Part shown: positions 38,026-46,525 of the stretch, in pieces | Layout: each line of letters starts with the position of its first letter | How positions within the stretch are numbered: the stretch's first letter is position 1 | Assembly (NCBI RefSeq): GCF_001528665.1 | Contig: NZ_BBYJ01000033.1 | Location: 1-64,000 of the forward strand | Direction of reading: 5' to 3' | Length of the DNA stretch: 64,000 bases | From: Microtetraspora malaysiensis | GTDB taxonomy: Bacteria > Actinomycetota > Actinomycetes > Streptosporangiales > Streptosporangiaceae | The notes under the pieces: generated by a model | Told to the model about the DNA's origin: nothing | Seen by the model: only the letters and a program-made list of their open reading frames with translations | Databases searched by the model: none | Translations under genes and position numbers: made by a program

Positions 38026-38492
38026 ACGCCGAGCCGGTGCCCGAAGCGCTTCTCGCCGACGCCATCGGCCTCGACGTCACGCTGGAGAACGGGGTCAGGG
38101 CGCCGACCGTGGCCGAGCACTGGTTCGGGGAGGGCGTCGGCGCGTCGCCGTTCGTGCGGACGGGCCGGGCCGTCGGGCTCGCCCTGGCCTCCGTCGTCCA
38201 ACCTGGTCGGCCCTGGATCGTGGTGGCCGGGGAGGAGGCGGTCGTCTGCGACTTGCTGGAGCACCAGGTCAGGGAGGCGCTGGCCGCCCGGGCGTACGGC
38301 GGGGCATACGGAGGGGCGTCCCGGTGCCGGCTCGTCCTGCGTCCGCTGCGGCCGGAGGGTTGGGAGCGCGGCGCCGCCGTCGTGGCCCTGCGCGGGCTGT
38401 TCCCCGACGGCCGTGTCGACGGTCGCTGGAACGGCCGACGGCCGTCGTTTCCTTTCGTTCGTCAATTAATTCGGTCGTGGTGTTTCAGCTAA
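38026..38492 (+). pseudogene. ROK-family regulator remnant with internal deletion
   Basis: The reading frame contains two pieces of a ROK-family sugar regulator joined out of order in length. The first is VTLENGVRAPTVAEHWFGEG, the ROK core. It is followed a few residues later by RTGRAVGLALASVVQPGRPW, LLEHQVREALAARAYGG and VLRPLRPEGWERGAAVVALR, the ROK C-terminus. The N-terminal HTH and the central sugar-binding/zinc part (CHCGxxGC) are missing. No good start codon or ribosome site is present. A CebR-like operator lies at 38,695, which may be a relic of a lost sugar locus. Confidence 0.75.
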
Positions 38493-38694
38493 ATTCAGGC
38501 GGCGACGCCGTCATCGAGAGGCGGTGGTCCGGTGTTCGCCGCGTCGGCGGTCGGCGTTCTCGACGCTCCGATCAGCGGAAACAGCCGATGTGCCCGATCC
38601 GGCGCGGCATTCCCGGCCTTTCGTGTGGTGATCCACCCGCGGCGATCACGTGGTTGTCGATTCACGGCGCGGGGAGGCCGCCGTATCGTGATTG

Positions 38695-38708
38695 TGGGAG
38701 CGCTCCCG
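38695..38708. promoter_or_regulatory. CebR/LacI-type operator match
   Basis: TGGGAGCGCTCCCG differs in one base from the 14-bp palindrome TGGGAGCGCTCCCA used by CebR-type LacI repressors of Streptomyces cellobiose genes. It lies 5 bp upstream of the AAGGAGG of the HATPase gene. Adjacent ROK and GH15 remnants fit a former sugar locus. Confidence 0.55.
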
Positions 38709-38725
38709 CAACTAAGGAGGCGCAA

Positions 38726-39319
38726 GTGGTTCTTCCCTTCGCGAAGGAGCCGCCGGAGGCGTCGACGCGCGCGGCGGAGTGCCTGCTGCCCGCGACGGGC
38801 GCCGGCGTGGCCGCCGCCCGCGCGCTCGTCCGCCGAGAGCTCCCCTCGTGGGGCGCGGAGGCGCTGGTCGACGACTGCGTGCTCGTCGTCGGCGAGCTGG
38901 CCGCCAACGTCGTACGGCACGGCGGGGCCGCGTTCACCCTCCGCCTGGCCGGCGACGGCGCCGGGATCCGCGGCGAGATCTTCGATCCGGGGGAGGGCGT
39001 GCCCCGGGCCCGGCTTTCCGGTCCCGGCGCGACCGACGGCCGGGGGCTGCTCATCGTCGGCGCGCTCACCGACGAGTGGGGCGTACGGCCGGGCCGCTAT
39101 GGCAAGACGGTGTGGTTCGTCGTCGGCGGCGCCCGACGGGGCGCGGGCCATCCGGACTACCCGGACTACTCGGGCCGTTCGGACTACCCGGACTACTCGG
39201 ACTGTCCGGCTCGGCCGGATCGCTTCGCGTTCGCGAACCGGGCCAGCGCCCGCGCCGCGATCTCCTCCGGCGCCTGCCGCGAGCTGTCCGCGGTCAGGTC
39301 GGCCACCTCGCTGAAGTAG
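38726..39319 (+). CDS. HATPase_c_2 (anti-sigma-like) ATP-binding protein
   Basis: A 197-residue protein. The first ~140 residues form a histidine-kinase-like ATPase of the RsbW/anti-sigma type: N-box DDCVLVVGELAANVVRHG, G1-like IFDPGEGVPR, and GRGLLIVGALTDEWGVR. Such proteins bind sigma or anti-anti-sigma factors. After this a Tyr/Pro/Asp-rich tail (PDYPDYSGRSDYPDYSD) is read from a 21-bp direct repeat, which also overlaps the end of the kinase on the other strand. The GTG at 38726 follows AAGGAGG. Confidence 0.85.
   Translation: MVLPFAKEPPEASTRAAECLLPATGAGVAAARALVRRELPSWGAEALVDDCVLVVGELAANVVRHGGAAFTLRLAGDGAGIRGEIFDPGEGVPRARLSGPGATDGRGLLIVGALTDEWGVRPGRYGKTVWFVVGGARRGAGHPDYPDYSGRSDYPDYSDCPARPDRFAFANRASARAAISSGACRELSAVRSATSLK
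39153..39200. repeat. 21-bp direct repeat across convergent gene ends
   Basis: Two identical 21-bp copies (39,153-39,173 and 39,180-39,200) with 27-bp spacing, encoding DYPDYS in the HATPase tail; the opposing kinase ends inside the second copy. Confidence 0.85.
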
Positions 39320-39735
39320 GCCAGCCGCCGTTCCCGCTGCTCGGCCAGCATCTCCGCCGTATCGGGGGCGAAACGCGGCCGGTGCGTCCCCGAGAGCGTC
39401 CGCTCCGCGAGGACCGCGGGCGGAGCGTCCAGGAACACCACGAAGGCCCGGCCCAGCGCCCGTCTCGACGCCGGGTCCTCGACGGCGCTCGCCGCCGCCG
39501 CGATCACCACGAACGGGTCCCCGGCGAGCGCCTCCCGCAGCAGGGACGCCTCACGGGCGTGCAGCTCCGCCGCCCCGAGATCGGTCGCGATGTCCGCCGC
39601 CGTCGTGCCGTACCGCTCCAGCAGCTCCTCGTCGTTGTCGCGCAGCGGCCGGTCGAGCGCGTCGGCCATCAGCCGGGCGACCGTGGTCTTCCCGGCTCCC
39701 ATGAGGCCGGTCACGACGATCGGGATGTCCGTCAC
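39193..39735 (-). CDS. Shikimate-kinase-like P-loop NTPase
   Basis: A 180-residue P-loop kinase. Walker A GLMGAGKTTVARLMADAL at 9-26, then RDNDEELLERYGTTAADIAT (shikimate-kinase-like), and FVVFLDAPPAVLAERT. It resembles shikimate or gluconate kinases, but this is not the usual aro-cluster location, so the substrate is uncertain. The GTG at 39735 is the natural start. Its last ~125 bp overlap the HATPase gene. Confidence 0.85.
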   Translation of the reverse strand: MTDIPIVVTGLMGAGKTTVARLMADALDRPLRDNDEELLERYGTTAADIATDLGAAELHAREASLLREALAGDPFVVIAAAASAVEDPASRRALGRAFVVFLDAPPAVLAERTLSGTHRPRFAPDTAEMLAEQRERRLAYFSEVADLTADSSRQAPEEIAARALARFANAKRSGRAGQSE

Positions 39736-39842
39736 GGGGATCCTCCCTCCGCCTCGCGGCCGATGTTTGGGAGCCGTCGGGTGGATAGGGCTGATTCGTA
39801 GGAAGGCGATCCGCGAGAGTCCGAGAAAGGGGAGCCGCACGC

Positions 39843-40241
39843 ATGCCAGGCCGCGAGGAACTCCCGTCCACCCTGGAGCGCTCGCCCAAGGAGGCGCAGA
39901 AGACGTGGATCAAGGCCCATGACTCCGCCGTCGAGACGTACGGCGAGGGGGAGCGGGCGCACCGGACCGCGTACTCCGCGCTGAAGCACTCCTTCGAGAA
40001 GGTGGGTGACCACTGGGAGAAGAAGGAGAAGCGGGGGCCGTCGGACGCGCAGGCGCGCAAGAGCACGCCCAAGCGTGGCAAGACCGCCGAGGGAGTGAAC
40101 GCCTCCGCTTCCAAGCACCACCTCTACGAGACCGCCGCCCGCCTGGAGGTCAGGGGCCGGTCCAAGATGTCCAAGGATGAGCTGGTCGGCGCGATCCAGA
40201 AGGCCAACCGCCGCGCGACCGCGAGGGCGCGGGGACGCTGA
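39843..40241 (+). CDS. ChaB family protein
   Basis: A 132-residue basic protein. The N-terminal ChaB domain (about 1-65; ELPSTLERSPKEAQKTWIKA) is followed by a linker and a Rho N-terminal-like segment (YETAARLEVRGRSKMSKDEL). This fusion is common in actinomycetes. It probably binds nucleic acid; its role is unknown. A strong hairpin follows. Confidence 0.87.
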   Translation: MPGREELPSTLERSPKEAQKTWIKAHDSAVETYGEGERAHRTAYSALKHSFEKVGDHWEKKEKRGPSDAQARKSTPKRGKTAEGVNASASKHHLYETAARLEVRGRSKMSKDELVGAIQKANRRATARARGR

Positions 40242-40261
40242 ACGTGCCGGCCGGGGCACGC

Positions 40262-40295
40262 GGGAGCCCGAACGGAGCACTCCGCCCGGGCTCCC
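40262..40295. terminator. Bidirectional hairpin terminator
   Basis: GGGAGCCCG pairs with CGGGCTCCC (9 bp) with an inner CGGA/TCCG stem, between ChaB and a convergent gene. Confidence 0.7.
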
Positions 40296-40327
40296 ACCCG
40301 GCCGTGCCCGACCCCGGGCACAGCCGG

Positions 40328-40615
40328 TCACCCTCTCGACCGCGGGCCCACGCCGAGCCGGCGCTGGCGGCGCAGGGCGAAGAAGATGTCGGCGATCACG
40401 ATGGCGGCGACGACGCCCGCCGCGGCGAGCACCCACCACACCCGGGTCAGCGCGCCGGTGAGGGCGACGCCGAAGCACACCGCCAGGAGGAGAGCGCCGA
40501 GCAGGATGTGGATGACGTCACGTGGCGTCGCGGGCACGCGGGCGATCCCCTTCTCGGACTCCTGTTCGGGCGTGATGCGGGGTTCCTGCGGATAGCTACG
40601 GGGTTCCTCGGACAT
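40328..40615 (-). CDS. Small two-helix membrane protein
   Basis: A 95-residue protein. A charged N-terminal third (YPQEPRITPEQESEKGIARV) is followed by two hydrophobic helices (HILLGALLLAVCFGVALTGA and WWVLAAAGVVAAIVIADIFF) and a basic tail. It resembles small DUF6343-type actinomycete membrane proteins, but I do not assign it. The ATG at 40615 is the only good start. Confidence 0.7.
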   Translation of the reverse strand: MSEEPRSYPQEPRITPEQESEKGIARVPATPRDVIHILLGALLLAVCFGVALTGALTRVWWVLAAAGVVAAIVIADIFFALRRQRRLGVGPRSRG

Positions 40616-40761
40616 GCGGCCCACCTACCCTCGGATCCGGTCGACTATCGCGTCGTTGTAGCGGGTTTGCCGGCACGCGCTCCGGGTAGCCGCGCCCAGG
40701 TGTCCCAGCCTCTACCGGTAACAAGCGCGGCCGGCGTCGGGTCCCGCGATCGCGTGGCGCC

Positions 40762-41826
40762 ATGAGGAACCTCCTCGTCGAAGGCGTCGAACAGATCGCC
40801 GTGCTCCGGGCCAACGCTCTCGGTGACTTCCTGCTCGCGCTGCCCGCCCTGGAGGCGGTGAAGCGGGCCTATCCGGCGGCGCGGCTGACGCTGCTCGCCC
40901 GCGAGTGGCATGCCCGCTTCCTGCGCGGCCGACCGGGACCGGTGGACGACGTCGTCGCGCTGCCGCCGATCCGCGGTGTTTCCGCGCCGTCCGACCAGGC
41001 CAGTACGGAAACACCGCGGATCGGCCGCCTCTACGACGCGCTGCGCGGTCGCTTCGACCTCGCGCTCCAGATGCACGGCGGAGGCCGCAACTCCAATCCG
41101 TTCCTGCGGCGGCTCGGCGCCCGCGTTACCGCGGGGCTGCGTACGCCGGACGCCGCGCCGCTCGACCGCTGGGTGCCGTACGTCCCCTACCAGCACGAGA
41201 CGCTGCGCTATCTGGAGGTGGCCCGGCTGGTCGGCGCGCACAGCGGCTGCTCCCTGGAGCCCCGGGTGGTGGTCACCCGGGCCGACTGGGCCGAGCTGAG
41301 CAGAGTGGTCGGCTCGCTGCCGCGCGGCGTGGTCGCCGTCCATCCCGGCGCGAACGACGCGCGCCGCCGATGGCCTCCCGAGCGCTTCGCCGCCGTGGCC
41401 GACCGGCTCGGCCGTCCCGTCGTCGTGACCGGCACCGAGCCGGAACGCGAGATCGTGGAGCGGGTCGTGCGCGCGATGCGCGGCCCCGCCGTGCCCGTGG
41501 TCGGCGAGTTGTCGATCGGCGGACTCGCCGCGCTCTACGCCGCCTGCGACCTGCTGATCGCCAACGACACGGGGCCGCGGCACCTGGCCGCCGCCACCGG
41601 CACGCCCACCGTCGGCGTCTTCCTGTGCGTGAACCTCGTCAACGCGGGGCCGCTCTCCCGCAGCCACCACCGGCCGCTGATCTCGTGGACCACCGCCTGC
41701 CCCGTCTGCGGCGCCGACGGGACCGACCCGTACGGCGAGCCGTGCGAGCACCGCGTGTCGTGGGTGGGCGACGTGACCGTGGAGGAGGCGGTGGGACAGG
41801 CCCGGGACCTGCTGGGATGGCGCTGA
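40762..41826 (+). CDS. Glycosyltransferase family 9 (heptosyltransferase-like)
   Basis: A 354-residue GT9 (GT-B fold) protein. Key parts are AVLRANALGDFLLALPALEA, FDLALQMHGGGRNSNPFLRR, VVAVHPGANDARRRWPPERF and the donor-site region LIANDTGPRHLAAATGTPTV. GT9 enzymes add sugars to envelope glycans. A perfect 20-bp inverted repeat (40,965-40,984 / 41,006-41,025) lies inside the coding part. The ATG at 40762 is the natural start. Confidence 0.9.
   Translation: MRNLLVEGVEQIAVLRANALGDFLLALPALEAVKRAYPAARLTLLAREWHARFLRGRPGPVDDVVALPPIRGVSAPSDQASTETPRIGRLYDALRGRFDLALQMHGGGRNSNPFLRRLGARVTAGLRTPDAAPLDRWVPYVPYQHETLRYLEVARLVGAHSGCSLEPRVVVTRADWAELSRVVGSLPRGVVAVHPGANDARRRWPPERFAAVADRLGRPVVVTGTEPEREIVERVVRAMRGPAVPVVGELSIGGLAALYAACDLLIANDTGPRHLAAATGTPTVGVFLCVNLVNAGPLSRSHHRPLISWTTACPVCGADGTDPYGEPCEHRVSWVGDVTVEEAVGQARDLLGWR
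40965..41025. repeat. Perfect 20-bp inverted repeat inside GT9 gene
   Basis: Arms 40,965-40,984 and 41,006-41,025 are exact reverse complements separated by 21 nt. The arms contain CCGCGG, and the left arm encodes PPIRGVS, a conserved GT9 motif. Confidence 0.85.
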
Positions 41827-41938
41827 CATGACGGCGCCGAGATGACGGAGGGGGCCGACCTCGGCCGGCCGCGCGACGACCCGTTTTATCCCTGATTGGG
41901 CGGGCAGGCGCTGGAGAGGCTGATCTGAGGGGGAGTCC

Positions 41939-42184
41939 ATGGACGCGCCGCACTATGTCGCGGCCCGGGTGCAGCGGGCGCTGGCGGAGGACGAGCGGAC
42001 CGTCGAGCTGGGGATCAGGGTCGACGTGCGAGGAGACAAGATCTTTCTCCGGGGCCGGGTCAGCGCGCCGGAGCGCCGTCTCCTGATCGAGGACGTCGCC
42101 CGTGAAGCCGCTCCGGGCCTTTCCGTGCACAACGAGATCACGCTGGTGGAGGTCCGTGAGCCGGGAGAGGAGGAGCTTCTGTGA
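41939..42184 (+). CDS. BON-domain protein
   Basis: An 81-residue BON domain alone (VQRALAEDERTVELGIRVDV, KIFLRGRVSAPERRLLIEDV). BON domains bind lipids or peptidoglycan-linked molecules. The ATG at 41939 follows GAGGGGGAG. It overlaps the phosphoesterase by 4 bp and is probably co-translated with it. Confidence 0.85.
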   Translation: MDAPHYVAARVQRALAEDERTVELGIRVDVRGDKIFLRGRVSAPERRLLIEDVAREAAPGLSVHNEITLVEVREPGEEELL

Positions 42185-42933
42185 CACAGACGAGAGTCGC
42201 TGCCGTGGCGGACATTCACATGGGGGAGGACCTGCGCGGGCGCTTGCGGCCCAAGCTCCACGGCATCGAGGATCGGGCCGACGTCCTCCTGGTGGGTGGT
42301 GATCTGACCAGGCACGGGACCGTCGCCGAGGGCCGGGTGGTCGCCGACGAACTGCGCGACCTGCCGATCCCCGTGATCGCCGTGCTCGGCAACCACGACT
42401 ACCACTCGGACTCGGAGCAGGCGATCACCGCGATCCTGCGGGACGCCGGAGTGATCGTGCTCGACGACGAGGCGACGATTCTCTCGATGAACGGCGCGAC
42501 GCTGGGCGTGGTAGGCGGCAAGGGGTTCGGCGGCGGGTTCGCCGGCAAGTGCGCGAGCGAGTTCGGCGAGCCGGAGACCAAGGCGTTCGTCCGGCACACC
42601 CGGCACATCGCCGACCGCTGGCGGAACGCGCTGAGCGGCCTGGACAGCGACCACCGGGTCGTGCTGAGCCACTACTCGCCCGTCAAAGACACCCTCATGG
42701 GCGAGCCCACGGAGATCTATCCGTTCCTCGGGAGTTACCTGCTCGCGGAGGCGGCCGACGAGGAGGGCGCCGATCTGATCATCCACGGTCACGCGCACCT
42801 CGGCACGGAGAAGGGGCTCACCCCCGGCGGCATCCAGGTGCGCAACGTCGCCGTGCCGGTGATCGGCATGGCGTACGCGGTCTACCGCCTCAACGCGCAT
42901 GACACCGCGCCGCCGTCGGGGCCGGACCGGTGA
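42181..42933 (+). CDS. Metallophosphoesterase
   Basis: A 250-residue calcineurin-like enzyme with the full metal set: AVADIHMGEDL (Asp-His), VGGDLTRHG, VIAVLGNHDYH, VVLSHYSPVKD and IIHGHAHLG. It likely hydrolyses a phosphomonoester or phosphodiester. The GTG overlaps the BON gene, suggesting a joint envelope role. Confidence 0.9.
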   Translation: MTQTRVAAVADIHMGEDLRGRLRPKLHGIEDRADVLLVGGDLTRHGTVAEGRVVADELRDLPIPVIAVLGNHDYHSDSEQAITAILRDAGVIVLDDEATILSMNGATLGVVGGKGFGGGFAGKCASEFGEPETKAFVRHTRHIADRWRNALSGLDSDHRVVLSHYSPVKDTLMGEPTEIYPFLGSYLLAEAADEEGADLIIHGHAHLGTEKGLTPGGIQVRNVAVPVIGMAYAVYRLNAHDTAPPSGPDR

Positions 42934-43055
42934 CCGCGGCCGTCAAATCCGACATACTTTGTAAAGGGGGCGCAGAGGGGCGTTCCTTGCGGTTTGCCAT
43001 CGAAGCCGCCTACCCCGGATTGTTTGCGTCGAATTCGGAGGGGCAGACGAGCCAA

Positions 43056-43652
43056 GTGGGCAGTCACACGCACGCCGTCACCGACGCCATCCTGGACACC
43101 CTCAAGCGCGCGGGCGCGGGCCTGCGCGACGCGGGGGTGCGCTTCGCTCTGGCCGGTGGCTGCGCCGGCTACGCGCGAGGGGCCGCTCCCTCGCTGCACG
43201 ACGTCGACTTCGCGCTCGTCGAGGAGGACGTCGGGCTCGCGCTCAAGACCCTGGAGGATCTCGGGTTCCGCACGGTCAAGCCGCCGGAGGACTGGCTCGT
43301 CAAGGCGTACGACGAGAGCGGCGTTCTGGTGGACCTCATCTTCTCGCTGGCCAACCGGCCGGTCACCGACGAGATGATCGCCCGCGCCGATCTGATCAAT
43401 GTCGCCGCGCTCAACCTGAAGGTCCTGGAGGCGACCGACCTCGTCATCTCGTGGATCATGCCGATGTCGGAGCACAGTTGCGACTACGGGGCGATGCTCC
43501 CCATGGTCCGGGCGATGCGCGAGCAGGTCGACTGGAGCAGGGTGGCCGCCGTCGCCGCGCCCTCGCCGTACGCCTCGACCTTCGTGACGCTGCTCGAACG
43601 GTTGGGCGTCATCGCCCCGGTCACGCCCTCGGCGGGGGTGACCTGGCCCTGA
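43056..43652 (+). CDS. Nucleotidyltransferase-fold protein
   Basis: A 198-residue protein with a nucleotidyltransferase-like core: FALAGGCAGYARG (Gly-Gly helix start) and HDVDFALVEED (Asp-x-Asp). A later segment LVDLIFSLA carries the third acidic residue. A helical C-terminus follows. The substrate is unknown. I chose the GTG at 43056, with GGAGGGG upstream; the frame continues further upstream. Confidence 0.8.
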   Translation: MGSHTHAVTDAILDTLKRAGAGLRDAGVRFALAGGCAGYARGAAPSLHDVDFALVEEDVGLALKTLEDLGFRTVKPPEDWLVKAYDESGVLVDLIFSLANRPVTDEMIARADLINVAALNLKVLEATDLVISWIMPMSEHSCDYGAMLPMVRAMREQVDWSRVAAVAAPSPYASTFVTLLERLGVIAPVTPSAGVTWP

Positions 43653-43766
43653 CCGCCTCCCTTGATCGACGCCGCGTACGCGACGAGAGCCGGGCTTTCG
43701 GGGCGCGTGCGCCTTCACGCGCATGGACGAAGTACCTCAAATCTTCGCTACTCTTATGGGTGTCAG

Positions 43767-43840
43767 GCGCCGCTAGCTCAGTTGGTTAGAGCAGCTGACT
43801 CTTAATCAGCGGGTCCGGGGTTCGAGTCCCTGGCGGCGCA
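43767..43840 (+). tRNA. tRNA-Lys (CTT), likely integration site
   Basis: Acceptor GCGCCGC (43767-43773) pairs with GCGGCGC (43833-43839), discriminator A43840. The anticodon stem GCTGA/TCAGC has loop CTCTTAA with anticodon CTT. It lies next to the integrase of the mobile element, as for tRNA-targeted integrases. Confidence 0.95.
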
Positions 43841-43848
43841 CTTGCAAG

Positions 43849-43879
43849 AAGCCCAGGTCGGTATCAATGACCTGGGCTT
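43849..43879 (+). terminator. Terminator after tRNA-Lys
   Basis: An 11-bp stem AAGCCCAGGTC with GACCTGGGCTT and a 9-nt loop, followed by a T-rich run. Confidence 0.7.
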
Positions 43880-44148
43880 TCTTCATTTGGGAACCATCCT
43901 GACGACGGCCCGTGCCTCGCTGTGATCATGATGGTTGCTCGATGGCTGCTCGTCTGTCGTGATCTTGTTTCCGTCATGATCCATACGCCATTCGCGGGTT
44001 CCCTGTTAGGGCCACGTATCGCCCGAGGACGTTTGTCCGGGGCAGGGCAGGTGCAGGACGGGGGCATCGGCGGCCGTGTCCGGTGGCGGGCGTGGTGGCC
44101 CCGCCCGCGACAGAGCAATGATGATCCACATTCGAGTGGGACAAAGGA

Positions 44149-44640
44149 TCAATGTTTGGATGGTGTGGAGGCTTTCTCTGTCCACTCGTTCAGGCCTGCG
44201 GCAAGGGCCTCTTCGATCCTTCCCTTCCCGGCGGCCTCTGCAAGGTCGGCAAGGCAGTAGCAGCTGCTCAGATTCGCAGCGAGGATGCAGATGCAGATGC
44301 CCATGATGCGGAGCGCGTGGGCAGACGACTCCACGATTTCCTCGCCCGGGATCGGGATCTTCTTGGCGTGCTCTCGAAGGATGTCGACGAGGGCACGCCC
44401 GGCCCGATCTGTGGGCGACTGGCCGACGAGAATGTCGGCTACGAATTCGTGTGCATGATCCTTCGCATCGAGGAGACGGCGCGCTGCTTGTGCTAACGGG
44501 AGACAGCCTGAGTTCTGGCTGGACTCCACCTGGCCCCAGAGGTTCTCACCGAGCACGGCGACCCCCTGCTTGGCCACTACCGCCGCCCAGCCGTCCGTGC
44601 ATGTAGCTGCGACGGTTGCGATGACGGTCTCTTCGGCGGT
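44149..44640 (-). pseudogene. Degraded gene between tRNA and integrase
   Basis: The frame encodes ~160 protein-like residues (ETVIATVAATCTDGWAAVVA, RRLLDAKDHAHEFVADILVG, NLSSCYCLADLAEAAGKG) but has no good start near 44,640; upstream sequence is arginine-rich and unlike protein. Probably a 5'-truncated remnant. No family recognised. Confidence 0.4.
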
Positions 44641-45007
44641 GCTGAACGGCGGCGCAGCGGCATGACTGGTAGATCTTCGACTCCTACGTCCGCCATACGA
44701 GGGCGCGCGGCCCCGATGGTCGCCGCAGGGAGATCTTCTACGACGCCTGCAAGGCCTTCCGGTGCGCGTCTCCGTGGAACCGCAGATCTTGGCCATGAAA
44801 CGACCATCCGATAGTCCTGGTAATCCGGATACTGTCCAGATGGTCATGCTTCTTGGACGAAGGGGTGGGAGGAGAAACCCTTGCGTATTTCGACTCATAC
44901 GCGTGTCCCGTGAGAAAGCCGAATCAGGCTGAACCGTTGTTCCTTGCGGGAATTGGGAAGATCCTCGTCGTCATACGAAGGGGCTCAGGCTGCTGACGTT
45001 CGCCGCG
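44641..45007. other. Non-coding flank of integrase
   Basis: No supported gene. Two similar segments (GTAGATCTTCGACTCC near 44,668 and GAGATCTTCTACGACG near 44,731) give a weak internal repeat. It probably holds decayed sequence downstream of the integrase. Confidence 0.35.
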
Positions 45008-46525
45008 TCACCGGCGGAGGGGAATCAAGGCTGCCGCGTCTTCGGCGGCCTGGCGGGCGAGGTCGGGGAGGACCGAGGTGTAGGTGTCGGCGGCGATGGT
45101 GATGGAGGACAGGCCGAGGGTCTCCTGAACGACCTTGAGGTCGTGCCCGGCGGCGAGGATGAGGGTCGCGGCCCCGTGGCGCAGGTCGTGCAGCCGTACG
45201 GGTGGTAGGTCGGCCTGGTGGGCGAGTCGCTCGAACTGGTCGGTCACGTGGGCAGGGTGGAGCGTCGCGCCGTTGCCCTGGGTGAACACGAAGTCGTTCT
45301 CCACCCAGTCGCCTCCCAGCGCAAGACGCTTCCGCCGCTGCTCTTTCCGGTGGGCGCGGAGGACCTTGATGGTCTCGCTGTCGAGGGCGACGTGGCGTTC
45401 GCCTGCTTCCGATTTCGGCTGTCCTTGATCCGTGGCCCAACCGAGCTGAGTGATCTGCCAGCGCACGGTGACGATCCCGGCTTTGAGGTCGACGTCGCTC
45501 CACCGGAGTCCGCATGCTTCACCGCGTCGCAGCCCTCTGAGGGCGATCAGGTGATAGAGGGCGTATAGGTCGTGGGTGCGGGCGGCGGAGAGGAAAGCTC
45601 CCGTCTGCTCCGGCGTCCACACCATGACGGCCGAGGGACGGGGCGTGGAGATGTAGACGTCGAGCGGACGCTTGCCGTACGGCCGCTGATGCTCGGTGGC
45701 GAACCGTTGCACGTAGTCGGCGCGCCAGGCTCGTACACGCTCGGGTGTCCAGATCAGTGCCTTTGGCCGCTTTCCGGACGGGAGTTCCACGAGGGCGGCG
45801 ACGTTGATGTCGATGAGCCGCTGCTTGATCGCGGCGTTGAGCGCGGCCCGCAGCGTGGCGCGGATCCGCTGTTTGGAGGCTGCTCCCACCGGTCGGCGTC
45901 CCTTGACCAAGGCTCGGGTGGCCGTGTCGCCGGTCCTTCGGGCCTGTTCGATGGTGTCGTTGAGCTCGTCGATGGCGTCGAAGACGCTTGCCACATCGGA
46001 GACCTGGAGGCGATCAAGACGGATCCTGCCGATGTGGGGAAGGTAGTAGAGCCGGATGTGGCTCTGGTAGCTGCGGTAGGTGTTCTTCCGGAGTCCGATC
46101 CGGCTGGTCAGCCATTCGTCCAGCCAGTCGCCCACGGTGAGACGCCGGGTGAGGTCGCGGCCGCTGCGGACCTGGCGGCGAAGCCCGTCGGCATCCGGTA
46201 GCTGATGCGTCTCCTTCAGGCTGGTCAGGATGGCTTCGGTGATCTGGTTCAGGGTGTGGATGTCGTCAGGGTCGGCGAGAGCCAGGAGTTTCCGGGCGTG
46301 ATCCATCTCTTGTTGGGCCGTGCCTTGGCTGTCGAAGCCGCCGCGTCGTAGCGGACTACGTCGCTTTCCGTCCAGGTTCAGTGGTAGCTCCAGCTGGTAG
46401 TGCCAGGTCCCATGGATGGCGCTCCAGGCTCCGCCGGTGCGGCGGAGCTTGGAGCACTTCTGGCCCAGTCGTCGGCCGGATTCGTCGCGGCAGCCGCACT
46501 GCTTGTAGGTCTTACCGGTCGCCAT
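45008..46525 (-). CDS. Tyrosine-recombinase integrase
   Basis: A 505-residue site-specific recombinase. A zinc-ribbon-like N-terminus (YKQCGCRDESGRRLGQKC) is followed by a SAM-like core-binding domain and a catalytic domain: first Arg in ALRGLRRGEACGLRWSDVDL near 331, LHDLRHGAATLILAAGHDLK (His-x-x-Arg near 443), and Tyr near 480 in ADTYTSV. This is the integrase form of actinomycete integrative elements. It lies beside tRNA-Lys and overlaps the excisionase-like gene by 14 bp. Confidence 0.93.
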   Translation of the reverse strand: MATGKTYKQCGCRDESGRRLGQKCSKLRRTGGAWSAIHGTWHYQLELPLNLDGKRRSPLRRGGFDSQGTAQQEMDHARKLLALADPDDIHTLNQITEAILTSLKETHQLPDADGLRRQVRSGRDLTRRLTVGDWLDEWLTSRIGLRKNTYRSYQSHIRLYYLPHIGRIRLDRLQVSDVASVFDAIDELNDTIEQARRTGDTATRALVKGRRPVGAASKQRIRATLRAALNAAIKQRLIDINVAALVELPSGKRPKALIWTPERVRAWRADYVQRFATEHQRPYGKRPLDVYISTPRPSAVMVWTPEQTGAFLSAARTHDLYALYHLIALRGLRRGEACGLRWSDVDLKAGIVTVRWQITQLGWATDQGQPKSEAGERHVALDSETIKVLRAHRKEQRRKRLALGGDWVENDFVFTQGNGATLHPAHVTDQFERLAHQADLPPVRLHDLRHGAATLILAAGHDLKVVQETLGLSSITIAADTYTSVLPDLARQAAEDAAALIPLRR

